8,674 nt of DNA from CAZYWA01 sp964650975 [NCBI: uncultured bacterium] (GCA_964650975.1 CAZYWA010000343.1:1-8674); one strand, 5' to 3'. Numbered from the stretch's first letter, positions 1 through 6,494 are shown. Notes: a model not told the origin generated them from the sequence alone. Numbers and translations: made by a program.

Positions 1-2301
1 CAGGACGTCACGCCGTCGCCCTGGATCATTGGAACCTCCGGCGGACACCTCGTCGACGCGGTCGGGGATGTGCCAGCCGGACCTGGCGCGGGGACGGACG
101 ACGGGGAGTTCCTCAAGGTCGTGGTCCCGCTGGTCGCCTTCGAGATCCAGTCTCCGATTACCGCGTCGATTCTGACCGGCCTTCCCCCCGGCGAGGCAGG
201 CGTGCGCGTGGAAGGAACCGTGACACCGTTCGGATTCATCCCGCCATTCGTTCCCGTGGGAAAGGACGTCGCACTCGCCCTGAGCACCGATTACGTGCTG
301 CGGGCGGATTCGCGAGCGCTCGAGGTCACGACGCGCGTCACGAACACCGGCCGCAGCCTGGGCGACAACGCGACCCTCATGGATCTGGTGCTCTTCGGTG
401 CCGAGTCGCGCGACCTGATCGGCGGCAAGAGCGAGGACGCGACCGACGTCGCCGCCGAGCTGCCGTATTTCGCGTCGCGCACGCCGCACGCGGCGCTTGC
501 CGTGACCACCGCGAGCGGGACGATTCCGGGCACCTTCGACATCTCCGGTTTCCGTCCGATCCTTTACGCGACCGCTCCGCTCTTCGCGGGTGGCGAAGCG
601 AGCTACACGCGCTACTGGATCGCCGGCCGCGATCTCGCCACGGTGCTCGGCGAGGTGTACCGGATCCGCGGCATTCCCACGGGCACGCTTCGCGGAACGG
701 TCTCCGCCCCTCCAGGTGCCGCCGGCCAGCAAACCCTGGTCTCGATCGCGGATGGCGCAAGCCACCAGCTGGTGAGCGAGGCGTACGGCGATTCGACGGG
801 TGCCTTCACCATGGACCTTCCGCCCGGGACGTACCAGCTGAGCGCCAGCGCGGGCGAGGACGGCGTCGCGGGAGATCCGGCGCAAGTCGACGTTTCCGCG
901 GCGCAAGAGAGCATCGTGTCGCTCGCCTTACCGAGCTCTTCCACGATCTCGGTCGAGGTTCGCGACGAGTCGGGAACGGCGCTGCCGGCCGAGGTCGAGA
1001 TCGACGGCCCGGTTTCCGAGCGGCTCGCCACCGCGAACGGCGAGATCGCGTTCTCGGTCCCGCCGGGCCACTACCACGTGACCGCCATGCGGGGCCCGGA
1101 GTATTCGCTCGCGGAATCCGATCTCGACGTCTCGCTGGGCGCCGACCCCGCCGCGCTCGCGCTGGTGCTGACCCGCGAGGTCGACACCACGGGCTGGGTG
1201 AGCGCCGATTTTCACCTTCACTGCGCCCGCTCCAGCGATTCGACCTTTCCGCTCGACGATCGAGTGACGTCGGTCGCCGCCAACGGGCTCGAATGGGTGG
1301 TCTCGTCCGATCACGATCAGGTCACCGATTACGCGCCGGTGGCGAAGCGTCTCGGCCTCGACCGCTGGGTCCTGGCGACGACCGGCGACGAGATTTCCAC
1401 CACCTCGTACGGCCACTTCAACGTGTTTCCGCTGGCTCCCGCGGACGGCCAGGCGGGACGCGGCGCGATCGACTGGTGGTTCCGCGATCCCGCCACGCTG
1501 TTCAGCGCCGCGGCGAGCGCGGTGCCGACCGGGATCTTGCAGCTCAACCATCCGCGCATGGACCGGTTCGGCGGATATCTCGAATCGATCGGCTACGACC
1601 CGAGCACCGGCCGAGCGACGCGCAGCCCGGCCGAGGTCGGGTTTCCTTCGGCCCACGATCTTCCGATCGACCGCTTTCAAGCCATGGAGGTCTGGAACGA
1701 CATCGACATCGATCATTCGGAGGATGCGTACCGCGATTGGGTGAGCTTCGAGAATCTCGGGCTCGCCCCGACCATGACCGGCAATTCCGACTCGCACTCT
1801 TTCGGGCGAGTGTCCGGCTTCCCGCGAAATTTCGTCCGAGCCACTACCGACGATCCAGCGCGAGCTTCGCTCGACGACCTGGTGAGCGCGGTGCGCGCCG
1901 GGCGGGTCTCGGTTTCCGGCGGCCTTTTCTTGACGATGGCACTCGCCGACGGATCGGAGATCGGCGCACTCGCACGCCACGGCGCTGGCGCCGTGGACGT
2001 CGCCGTGACGCTGCGCGCGCCATCCTGGATCGACGCCACCGGCGTCGAGATCCTGGTGAACGGCCTGGTGGCGGCGCGCGCCGACGTGCCCGTGTCTCGC
2101 GATGCCAAACGCTACGACGGAACGTTCTCGGTCACGATCGATCGCGATTCGTGGATCGCCGCGCGAGCCTGGGGCGAGCGCCCCGCCCTGCCGTGGAAGG
2201 ACAGCACGCCGTTCGCGGCCACCAATCCGATCTGGATCGACGTGGACGGAAACGGGCGGTTCGACCCGCCGGGCCTGGGAACGGGCAGCGCCCGGCGCTG
2301 A
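1..2301 (+). CDS. CehA/McbA-type PHP-superfamily metallohydrolase, 5' truncated
   Basis: The reading frame is open from base 1, so the gene begins upstream; 766 codons are visible (numbered here from base 1). The N-terminal part, about codons 1-225, looks like an all-beta domain. Two carboxypeptidase-regulatory/CnaB-like beta domains follow, about codons 228-312 and 313-395, each with a PPGxYxL or PPGHYHV strand motif. The catalytic PHP part runs from about codon 398. It shows HLH (His405, His407), DHD (437-439), GDE with a following GHFN (Glu464, His472), LNHPR (His517) and NSDSH (Asp597, His599). These are the metal-ligand positions expected of the CehA/McbA branch, whose named members hydrolyse carbaryl (CehA) or act in microcin B17 production (McbA). 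The C-terminus carries a DVDGNGRFD acidic loop (codons 747-755). The substrate is unknown. The beta domains suggest export, but the signal peptide would lie outside the window. It converges on the neighbouring minus-strand gene with one base between stops. Confidence 0.85.
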   Translation, partial: QDVTPSPWIIGTSGGHLVDAVGDVPAGPGAGTDDGEFLKVVVPLVAFEIQSPITASILTGLPPGEAGVRVEGTVTPFGFIPPFVPVGKDVALALSTDYVLRADSRALEVTTRVTNTGRSLGDNATLMDLVLFGAESRDLIGGKSEDATDVAAELPYFASRTPHAALAVTTASGTIPGTFDISGFRPILYATAPLFAGGEASYTRYWIAGRDLATVLGEVYRIRGIPTGTLRGTVSAPPGAAGQQTLVSIADGASHQLVSEAYGDSTGAFTMDLPPGTYQLSASAGEDGVAGDPAQVDVSAAQESIVSLALPSSSTISVEVRDESGTALPAEVEIDGPVSERLATANGEIAFSVPPGHYHVTAMRGPEYSLAESDLDVSLGADPAALALVLTREVDTTGWVSADFHLHCARSSDSTFPLDDRVTSVAANGLEWVVSSDHDQVTDYAPVAKRLGLDRWVLATTGDEISTTSYGHFNVFPLAPADGQAGRGAIDWWFRDPATLFSAAASAVPTGILQLNHPRMDRFGGYLESIGYDPSTGRATRSPAEVGFPSAHDLPIDRFQAMEVWNDIDIDHSEDAYRDWVSFENLGLAPTMTGNSDSHSFGRVSGFPRNFVRATTDDPARASLDDLVSAVRAGRVSVSGGLFLTMALADGSEIGALARHGAGAVDVAVTLRAPSWIDATGVEILVNGLVAARADVPVSRDAKRYDGTFSVTIDRDSWIAARAWGERPALPWKDSTPFAATNPIWIDVDGNGRFDPPGLGTGSARR

Positions 2302-2302
2302 C

Positions 2303-2812
2303 TCACTTCTTCTTGGGACGGCCGGGACGTCCTCTCTTCTTCGCAGCTACGCCGGCCTCACCGAGCTTCTTGTTGAGCGTCGGCACGCTCACGCCCAGAA
2401 TGTCGGCCGCGCGCGTCTTGACACCCTTGGCCTCGGACATCGCGGCGTTGAGCTGCTCGGCGCTCAGCACCACGCGCACCCCACGCCGTCCGCGCTTCCG
2501 TCGCCCTGGCTTCGGGCCAGGCTTGGCGCCACTGCCCTTGGGCCGGCCCGGTTTCCGGCCTGGCTTCGCTTTTCCACCCAATCCGCCCAGCGCGGAGAGC
2601 AATTCCACCATCGGCGAGAGAGCGAGCGCGGAATCGTGAATGCGGCGCTGCACGTCGGCTTCGAAAACGGCGATCCGCGACAGCAGTTGTTTCTCGAGCC
2701 CGCCAGCCAGCGATTGCGAGAGCTTCTTCGTCTGGCCCACGACGGAGCTCAAGCTTTCCTGAAGGCTGCGGAGCTCGGCGGCGACGCGAGCAAAATTCTT
2801 GGGTCGTGGCAC
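2303..2812 (-). CDS. Fis-type HTH protein with AT-hook-like basic linker and tail
   Basis: The predicted protein has 169 residues. I chose the GTG at 2812-2810 because GAGGAG lies 8 bases upstream; the frame continues upstream without recognisable protein character. Residues 1-75 are heptad-like and probably helical (VAAELRSLQESL, GLEKQLLSRIAVFE), suggesting oligomerisation. Residues 81-110 are a low-complexity Lys/Pro/Gly/Arg linker with AT-hook-like GRKPGRPKG. Residues 119-155 resemble the C-terminal Fis helix-turn-helix (EAKGVKTRAADILGVSVPTL then a KKLGEAGV recognition end). Residues 158-169 form a second GRP-containing basic tail. AT-hooks bind the minor groove of AT-rich DNA, and Fis-type HTHs occur in nucleoid proteins and at the end of NtrC-type activators. 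I infer a small nucleoid-associated or regulatory DNA-binding protein. No activator ATPase or receiver domain is present. The target is unknown; the AT-tracts in its own upstream region are possible sites. Confidence 0.8.
   Translation of the reverse strand: MPRPKNFARVAAELRSLQESLSSVVGQTKKLSQSLAGGLEKQLLSRIAVFEADVQRRIHDSALALSPMVELLSALGGLGGKAKPGRKPGRPKGSGAKPGPKPGRRKRGRRGVRVVLSAEQLNAAMSEAKGVKTRAADILGVSVPTLNKKLGEAGVAAKKRGRPGRPKKK
2498..2572 (-). repeat. Low-complexity stretch encoding Lys-Pro-Gly-Arg repeats
   Basis: This part of the minus-strand gene encodes residues 81-105, a run of near-repeats of K-P-G-x-K-P-G and G-R-P-K-G. The DNA shows matching imperfect direct repeats (variants of CCTGGCTTCGGGCC on the plus strand). 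Such runs are typical of bacterial AT-hook or histone H1-like tails and can change length by slippage. Confidence 0.65.
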
Positions 2813-2820
2813 GCTGGACC

Positions 2821-2826
2821 CTCCTC
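2821..2826 (-). promoter_or_regulatory. Ribosome binding site that decides the start of the Fis-like gene
   Basis: On the minus strand this reads GAGGAG, 8 bases before the GTG at 2812. No comparable site precedes other in-frame starts that I checked, so it fixes the 169-residue form over longer readings. Confidence 0.7.
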
Positions 2827-2850
2827 GTTTGGTGCAAAATTTCGGATGAT

Positions 2851-3017
2851 TTTTCGCGGCCTGCGAGAATTGCAGTGCGTCGCTCGGGTTCGTACCACCG
2901 TGACATCGAGATGTAAAGGTCGAATTTTCGCAAAAACCTCGAGAGCGGCAGGTTTTTCGACCGGCCGAATGGTTTCCTCGTCGACGCCCGGTCGGGCGAA
3001 CGGCTGGCACGTTTTCG
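2851..3017. repeat. Four scattered TTTTCG tracts
   Basis: TTTTCG occurs at 2851-2856, 2925-2930, 2954-2959 and 3012-3017, all upstream of the Fis-like gene. The second belongs to a small inverted repeat, TTTT-CGC-AAAA (2925-2935). The first sits beside another A/T-tract pair (AAAAT at 2836-2840 and ATTTTT at 2849-2854). The function is unknown; they could be minor-groove binding sites for the adjacent AT-hook-like protein. Confidence 0.4.
2903..2914. promoter_or_regulatory. Small inverted repeat, possible operator
   Basis: ACATC-GA-GATGT is a perfect 5-base-arm inverted repeat about 90 bases upstream of the Fis-like start. It could be an operator for a dimeric regulator. Arms this short also arise by chance, so support is weak. 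Confidence 0.25.
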
Positions 3018-3271
3018 GCTCGTTGCATTTTGGCTCGGTGCGGGTGATCGAGCTGCTCGATACCGACTCCACGACAGGCCGCGCGGGTTGCACGTCACGA
3101 GGCCCCGATGCGCCGATACTCGTGCACCACCACTCGACGTTTCCGTCCGGTAACGAACGCTGCCCGGTGTTACGACGAGGAATCCACGGACTGAGCAGGG
3201 CGTGGCCCATCTGCCCCGGGCAGTGCGCACTCGGCAACCGCCATCACGGTGCCGGGGCGGCGATTCGGGCC

Positions 3272-3322
3272 CTCTCTTGAGGTTGAATTTCATCGGCGAC
3301 ACGCCGCCAAACCTCAAGGGAG
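3272..3322. repeat. Extended two-part inverted repeat (stem-loop)
   Basis: The outer arms are CTCTCTTGAGGTT (3272-3284) and AACCTCAAGGGAG (3310-3322), 13 positions with a single T-G pair that would be G-U in RNA. Inside is a second stem, CGGCG (3294-3298) and CGCCG (3302-3306), around a 3-base loop. No T-run follows on either strand, so it does not look like an intrinsic terminator. It lies about 100 bases upstream of the putative ccm promoter. It may be an operator, part of a small RNA, or a remnant repeat element. Confidence 0.6.
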
Positions 3323-3390
3323 TCCGCTCGGAACCCTGGATGGACGCCCCTCGAGGATCCGGTGCGAGGACGTAGAACAGTGCGCGTGGC

Positions 3391-3414
3391 GGCCGGTCCC
3401 TAAGGTCGCCGGCC
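3391..3414. repeat. GC-rich inverted repeat next to the putative ccm promoter
   Basis: GGCCGG (3391-3396) and CCGGCC (3409-3414) flank a 12-base spacer that holds CCTAAGG. It ends six bases before the proposed -35 hexamer, where an activator site might lie. Six-base GC arms are common in such DNA, so the functional claim is weak. Confidence 0.3.
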
Positions 3415-3420
3415 TCGCCT

Positions 3421-3448
3421 TTGCAGAGAAGAAACGCGCTGTTAGATT
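3421..3448 (+). promoter_or_regulatory. Putative sigma70-type promoter of the ccm operon
   Basis: TTGCAG (3421-3426) and TAGATT (3443-3448) are separated by 16 bases and resemble -35 and -10 hexamers with 3/6 and 4/6 consensus matches. Transcription would begin near 3455, giving a leader of about 35 bases before ccmE. It is the best candidate I see in the 100 bases before the operon. The matches are modest. Confidence 0.4.
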
Positions 3449-3479
3449 GGAATCCCCCTTCCCTCATCCTCTTGTCAGC

Positions 3480-3483
3480 GGAG
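3480..3483 (+). promoter_or_regulatory. Ribosome binding site of ccmE
   Basis: GGAG lies 6 bases before the GTG at 3490. It supports this start over the in-frame upstream start near 3421, which would add residues unlike any CcmE N-terminus ahead of the membrane anchor. Confidence 0.6.
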
Positions 3484-3489
3484 CAGGAC

Positions 3490-3918
3490 GTGAATCCGAA
3501 ACGGCTTCGTTTCCCGATCGGAATCGCGGTGATCCTGGCAGCCATCGGATGGCTCGTGCTGTCGAGCACCGCAAGCACCAGCACCTACTACGTCACCGTG
3601 CCCGAGTACTTCACCAAGGGCGATGAGGTGCGCGACCGGCCGCTGCGCGTGTCCGGCAAGGTCGTGACCGGTTCGATCCAGCGCCAGGCGGAACGTTCCG
3701 AGCTGCGCTTCCAGATCTCGGACCCGGTGCATCCCGAGCAGACTTTGGCGGTCGTGTATCGCCGCGCCGCCATTCCCGACACCTTCAAGGACGGCGCGGA
3801 AGCCGTCGTCGAAGGGCGAGTGGGCGCGGACGGGGTGTTCGAGGCCAAGACGCTGTTCGCCAAGTGCCCGTCCAAATACGAGTCGAAGCAGATGCCGCCC
3901 GGTCCCGTCAGCTCGTGA
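3490..3918 (+). CDS. ccmE: CcmE, periplasmic heme chaperone, Cys-type (CxxxY)
   Basis: The 142-residue protein has the usual CcmE length and layout. A short basic N-terminus and one membrane anchor (about residues 8-26) are followed by a periplasmic OB-fold domain (about 33-125) and a flexible tail. CcmE takes heme from CcmC with help from the CcmAB ATPase, carries it covalently and delivers it to CcmF. In classical CcmE the heme-binding residue is the His of HxxxY. Here the motif is AKCPSKYE, placing Cys126 where that His would be and keeping Tyr130. Cys-type CcmE is known from archaea and some bacteria, including Desulfovibrio, where heme binding through Cys has been reported. The protein has no other cysteine. 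It is the first gene of the operon, 86 bases before the preferred ccmF start. Confidence 0.93.
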   Translation: MNPKRLRFPIGIAVILAAIGWLVLSSTASTSTYYVTVPEYFTKGDEVRDRPLRVSGKVVTGSIQRQAERSELRFQISDPVHPEQTLAVVYRRAAIPDTFKDGAEAVVEGRVGADGVFEAKTLFAKCPSKYESKQMPPGPVSS

Positions 3919-3991
3919 CATCGTGAACCACACCGGGGAGCGCCCGCCGGACGGCTATCTCGCCGCACGGCGTGGCTGACCCGCTCGCTTC

Positions 3992-3997
3992 AGAGGA
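3992..3997 (+). promoter_or_regulatory. Ribosome binding site that decides the ccmF start
   Basis: AGAGGA lies 7 bases before the GTG at 4005. The earlier in-frame GTG at 3972 has no comparable site. Starting at 4005 also puts the first hydrophobic segment right at the N-terminus, as usual for CcmF. Confidence 0.6.
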
Positions 3998-4004
3998 TCC
4001 CCAC

Positions 4005-5987
4005 GTGGCTACCTTCGGGCACATCATCCTGGCGCTTGCGTTCGCCACCTGCGTCTACGCGATCGCCGCCGCGCTGGGCGGATCGCGCACCGGTCGCGCG
4101 GCGTGGACCACCAGCGCTCGGCACGCCATTCACGCGGTGACGCTGCTGCTCACCGCCGCGATGACGGCGCTCGCGATCTCGATGCTCCGCGACGACTTCT
4201 CGATGGTGTACGTCGCGACCCATTCGAGCATCGCGCAGCCGGATCTCTACAAGGTCACGGCCCTGTGGGGCGGGCAGTCGGGAAGCCTGCTCTTGTGGGT
4301 GTGGCTGCTTTCGCTGTTCGGCAGCGCGGCGCTCTTCCAGAATCGTCGCCGGCATCCCCAGCTGATCCCGTACGCCGCCGCGACGATCGCCTTCGGCATG
4401 GGGTTTTTCCTGTTCCTGATGCTCTACGTCGAGAATCCCTTCGCGACCTTCCCGATCGGGCGGATTCCTTCGGACGGTCAGGGGCTGAACCCGCTACTCC
4501 AGAATCCGTACATGGCGATCCACCCGCCGTGCCTCTACACAGGCTACGTGGGCTTCTCGATCCCGTTCGCGTTCGCGATCGCGGCTCTCGCGACCGGCCG
4601 GCTGGGCACCGACTGGCTGCGGGCGACGCGGCGCTGGACGCTCTTCAGCTGGGGATTCCTGTCGATCGGCATCCTGCTCGGCGCCCACTGGGCGTACCTC
4701 GAGCTCGGCTGGGGCGGTTACTGGGCGTGGGATCCGGTCGAGAACGCGTCGTTCATGCCGTGGCTCGCCGGTACCGCGTTCCTGCACTCGGTCATCATCC
4801 AAGAGAAGCGCAACATGCTGAAGGTGTGGAACATGGTGCTGGTGTTCCTCGCCTACGGTCTGGCGATCTTCGGAACCTTCCTGACCCGTTCGGGCGTGAT
4901 CAGCTCGGTGCATTCGTTCGCGCAATCCGATCTCGGCCCGTTCTTCCTCTGGTATCTGGCGTTCGTGCTCGCCGGCGCCGTGGCGCTCCTGATCTGGCGC
5001 CGCCCGCAGCTCACCACTCCCAACCGCTTCGATTCGGTGGTGAGCCGCGAATCGGCGTTCTTGCTCAACAACCTGTTGCTGCTCGCGGCGGTGTTCGCGG
5101 TGCTGTGGGGAACGATCTTCCCCATCCTTTCGGAAGCCGTGGAGGGGACGAAGATCACGGTGGGGCCGCCCTACTTCAATCGCGTGATGTCGCCGATCGG
5201 GCTGGCGTTGCTGGCACTGACCGGCGTCGGCCCGCTGGTCGCGTGGCGCCGCGCGTCGCCCACCAGCCTGAAGCGCGAGTTCCGCCTTCCGATCGCCGCC
5301 ATGGTGGTGGCGCTGGTGGTGTTCGCGGTGCTTCGCTTCGGCCTCGCGGCCTCGATGAGCTTCGGATTGTGCGTGTTCGTGCTCACCACGGTGGGCGGCG
5401 AGTTCTGGCGCGGCACGATGGCCCGCCACACCATGACCGGCGAGTCGTATCCCATCGCGTTCCTCACGCTGATCCAGCGCAACCGGCGCCGGTACGGCGG
5501 ATACATCGTGCACGTCGGAATCGTGATGATCCTGGCTGGCATCACGGGCAGCATCTTCAATTCCGAGGCGGAGGCGGTGCTGAAGCCGGGAGAGACCCTC
5601 GAGGTGGGCGGCTACACGCTTCGCTACGACCACACCATCGACACGTCGCATCCAGAGTTCTCGGGCATCGCGGCTCGCGTCGCGGTGACGCGCGACGGAC
5701 ACGACGTGGTCACACTCGATCCCGAGAAACGCGTCTACCGGGCGTCGCGGCAGCCCACCACCGAGGCGGCGGTCCTCTCCACGTTCCGGGAAGACATTTA
5801 CCTCACGCTCGCCGAGACGCTGGACAATGGCTCGATCAGCCTTTCGGCGCACGTGAATCCGCTGGTCCGATGGCTGTGGGCCGGCGGCGTGGTACTGGTT
5901 CTGGGTACCGTGGTCGGCGCATGGCCCGAACCGGTCGAGCGCCGCGTCCGCGCCCCGGCGTTCGCCGCGGCGGTGTCGGCCGCATGA
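4005..5987 (+). CDS. ccmF: CcmF, cytochrome c heme lyase subunit
   Basis: This integral membrane protein (660 residues from the GTG at 4005; 671 if the GTG at 3972 is used) belongs to the heme-handling protein family. It takes heme from holo-CcmE and, with CcmH, attaches it to CXXCH motifs of apocytochrome c. Many hydrophobic segments span its length. The WWD signature is present as WGGYWAWD (236-243), followed by PVENASFMPW. Candidate heme-ligand histidines are His173 (HPPCLYTGY), His261 (AFLHS), His303 (ISSVHSF) and His503 (YIVHVGI). From memory, the first three fall on the same numbers as the functional histidines of E. coli CcmF, and the fourth corresponds to its His491. The C-terminal periplasmic domain and last membrane segment (NPLVRWLWAGG) are complete. 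The stop overlaps the ccmH start as ATGA, implying translational coupling. No frameshift or missing motif was seen. Confidence 0.96.
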   Translation: MATFGHIILALAFATCVYAIAAALGGSRTGRAAWTTSARHAIHAVTLLLTAAMTALAISMLRDDFSMVYVATHSSIAQPDLYKVTALWGGQSGSLLLWVWLLSLFGSAALFQNRRRHPQLIPYAAATIAFGMGFFLFLMLYVENPFATFPIGRIPSDGQGLNPLLQNPYMAIHPPCLYTGYVGFSIPFAFAIAALATGRLGTDWLRATRRWTLFSWGFLSIGILLGAHWAYLELGWGGYWAWDPVENASFMPWLAGTAFLHSVIIQEKRNMLKVWNMVLVFLAYGLAIFGTFLTRSGVISSVHSFAQSDLGPFFLWYLAFVLAGAVALLIWRRPQLTTPNRFDSVVSRESAFLLNNLLLLAAVFAVLWGTIFPILSEAVEGTKITVGPPYFNRVMSPIGLALLALTGVGPLVAWRRASPTSLKREFRLPIAAMVVALVVFAVLRFGLAASMSFGLCVFVLTTVGGEFWRGTMARHTMTGESYPIAFLTLIQRNRRRYGGYIVHVGIVMILAGITGSIFNSEAEAVLKPGETLEVGGYTLRYDHTIDTSHPEFSGIAARVAVTRDGHDVVTLDPEKRVYRASRQPTTEAAVLSTFREDIYLTLAETLDNGSISLSAHVNPLVRWLWAGGVVLVLGTVVGAWPEPVERRVRAPAFAAAVSAA

Positions 5988-6484
5988 GCTGGGGCGCGCG
6001 AACCGTGGTCTTGGCCGCGGCAATCGCGCTGGCCGCGGCCTCCACCGTCCGGGCGACAGCGCCCGTCTCGCCCCAGAAGGTGGTCGAGGGCGCGATCATG
6101 TGCAGCTGCCCCGATCACTGCAATCAGGTGCTGATCGGCTGCAAGTGCGGCTATTCGGCACAGACCCGCGAGCACATCCAGCAGATGCTGGCGCAGGGGA
6201 TGTCCCCCGACCAGATCATCGCGCGCTTCGTCGCCGAAGAGGGGAAAGTGATCCTCGCGGCGCCGACCACGCAGGGATTCGACCTCGCGGCCTGGATCCT
6301 GCCGTTCGCGGCGCTGGGTCTGGCCGTTCCCGTGGTCCTGGTCGTGATTCGCCGTCTCGGCTCCGGCGGCCAGCCCACGGTCCCCGGGGCCGCGGGGCAA
6401 CTGGCGCTGGCCGCAACGCCCGGTACCAGCAGCCCAGCGCTCTCGGATCGACTGGAGCGCGAGCTTCGCGACCTGGACACCTGA
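5984..6484 (+). CDS. ccmH: CcmH-like apocytochrome c thiol protein with five-cysteine motif
   Basis: The protein has 166 residues, its ATG overlapping the ccmF stop. An N-terminal signal segment (about 1-24) is followed by a small periplasmic helical domain (about 28-95) and a membrane segment (about 101-122). A 40-residue cytoplasmic tail ends with acidic and basic residues. The helical part (REHIQQMLAQGMSPDQIIARFVAEEG, here 62-87 in two pieces) matches the CcmH/CycL fold. Classical CcmH carries one LRCxxC motif that reduces or holds apocytochrome thiols. Here the equivalent segment has Cys40, 42, 46, 53 and 55 in the order CxCxxxC then CxC, so either a different thiol relay or metal binding is possible. 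Its position right after ccmF supports the assignment. I use ccmH by fold and context, not by the canonical active site. Confidence 0.85.
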   Translation: MSWGARTVVLAAAIALAAASTVRATAPVSPQKVVEGAIMCSCPDHCNQVLIGCKCGYSAQTREHIQQMLAQGMSPDQIIARFVAEEGKVILAAPTTQGFDLAAWILPFAALGLAVPVVLVVIRRLGSGGQPTVPGAAGQLALAATPGTSSPALSDRLERELRDLDT

Positions 6485-6494
6485 CCTCGGTCTC

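Larger units (their letters stand above)
2836..3420. other. Long non-coding divergent intergenic region
   Basis: About 585 bases lie between the Fis-like gene's leader and the putative ccm promoter. Open frames cross it on both strands, but their translations are Arg/Pro/Ser-rich, have no recognisable domain and lack good ribosome binding sites, so I treat it as non-coding. It is less GC-rich than the flanking genes between about 2830 and 3030. It contains TTTTCG tracts and several inverted repeats, listed separately. No tRNA, rRNA, CRISPR or insertion sequence is visible. Confidence 0.6.

Noticed and set aside
928-1980. 350-codon minus-strand open frame opposite the PHP metallohydrolase
   Set aside because: Its composition is that of a GC-bias shadow. 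The plus-strand frame has the catalytic motifs.
2886-2896. GGGTTCGTACC, resembling a tRNA T-arm
   Set aside because: No acceptor stem, anticodon arm or D-arm can be built around it.
3047-3061. ATCGAG-CTG-CTCGAT palindrome
   Set aside because: Six-base arms, no second copy and no position relative to a promoter that would support an operator.
3096-3124. CACGAG/CTCGTG inverted repeat with a 17-base loop
   Set aside because: Six-base arms with a long loop are expected by chance in GC-rich DNA, and nothing nearby supports a function.
3211-3223. CTGCCC-C-GGGCAG palindrome
   Set aside because: It is short and isolated, far from a recognised promoter. It could be an operator but cannot be told from chance.
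2749-3237. 162-codon minus-strand open frame in the intergenic region
   Set aside because: It overlaps the start of the Fis-like gene out of frame, has no domain and has no convincing ribosome binding site.
2102-3280. 392-codon plus-strand open frame across the Fis-like gene and the intergenic region
   Set aside because: It has no recognisable domain, and its start lies inside the upstream gene. The minus-strand frame has HTH and AT-hook features and a good ribosome binding site.
2358-3584. 408-codon minus-strand open frame spanning the intergenic region and ccmE start
   Set aside because: It conflicts with two supported genes and has random-looking Arg/Ser-rich composition.
4103-5983. Upstream extension of the ccmH frame through ccmF
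   Set aside because: The extension reads as Arg-rich shadow sequence. CcmH-like protein with a signal segment begins at the ATG at 5984.
4494-6023. 509-codon open frame on the minus strand opposite ccmF
   Set aside because: Its translation is Arg/His/Glu-rich with no domain. It mirrors codon bias of ccmF, whose motifs are intact.
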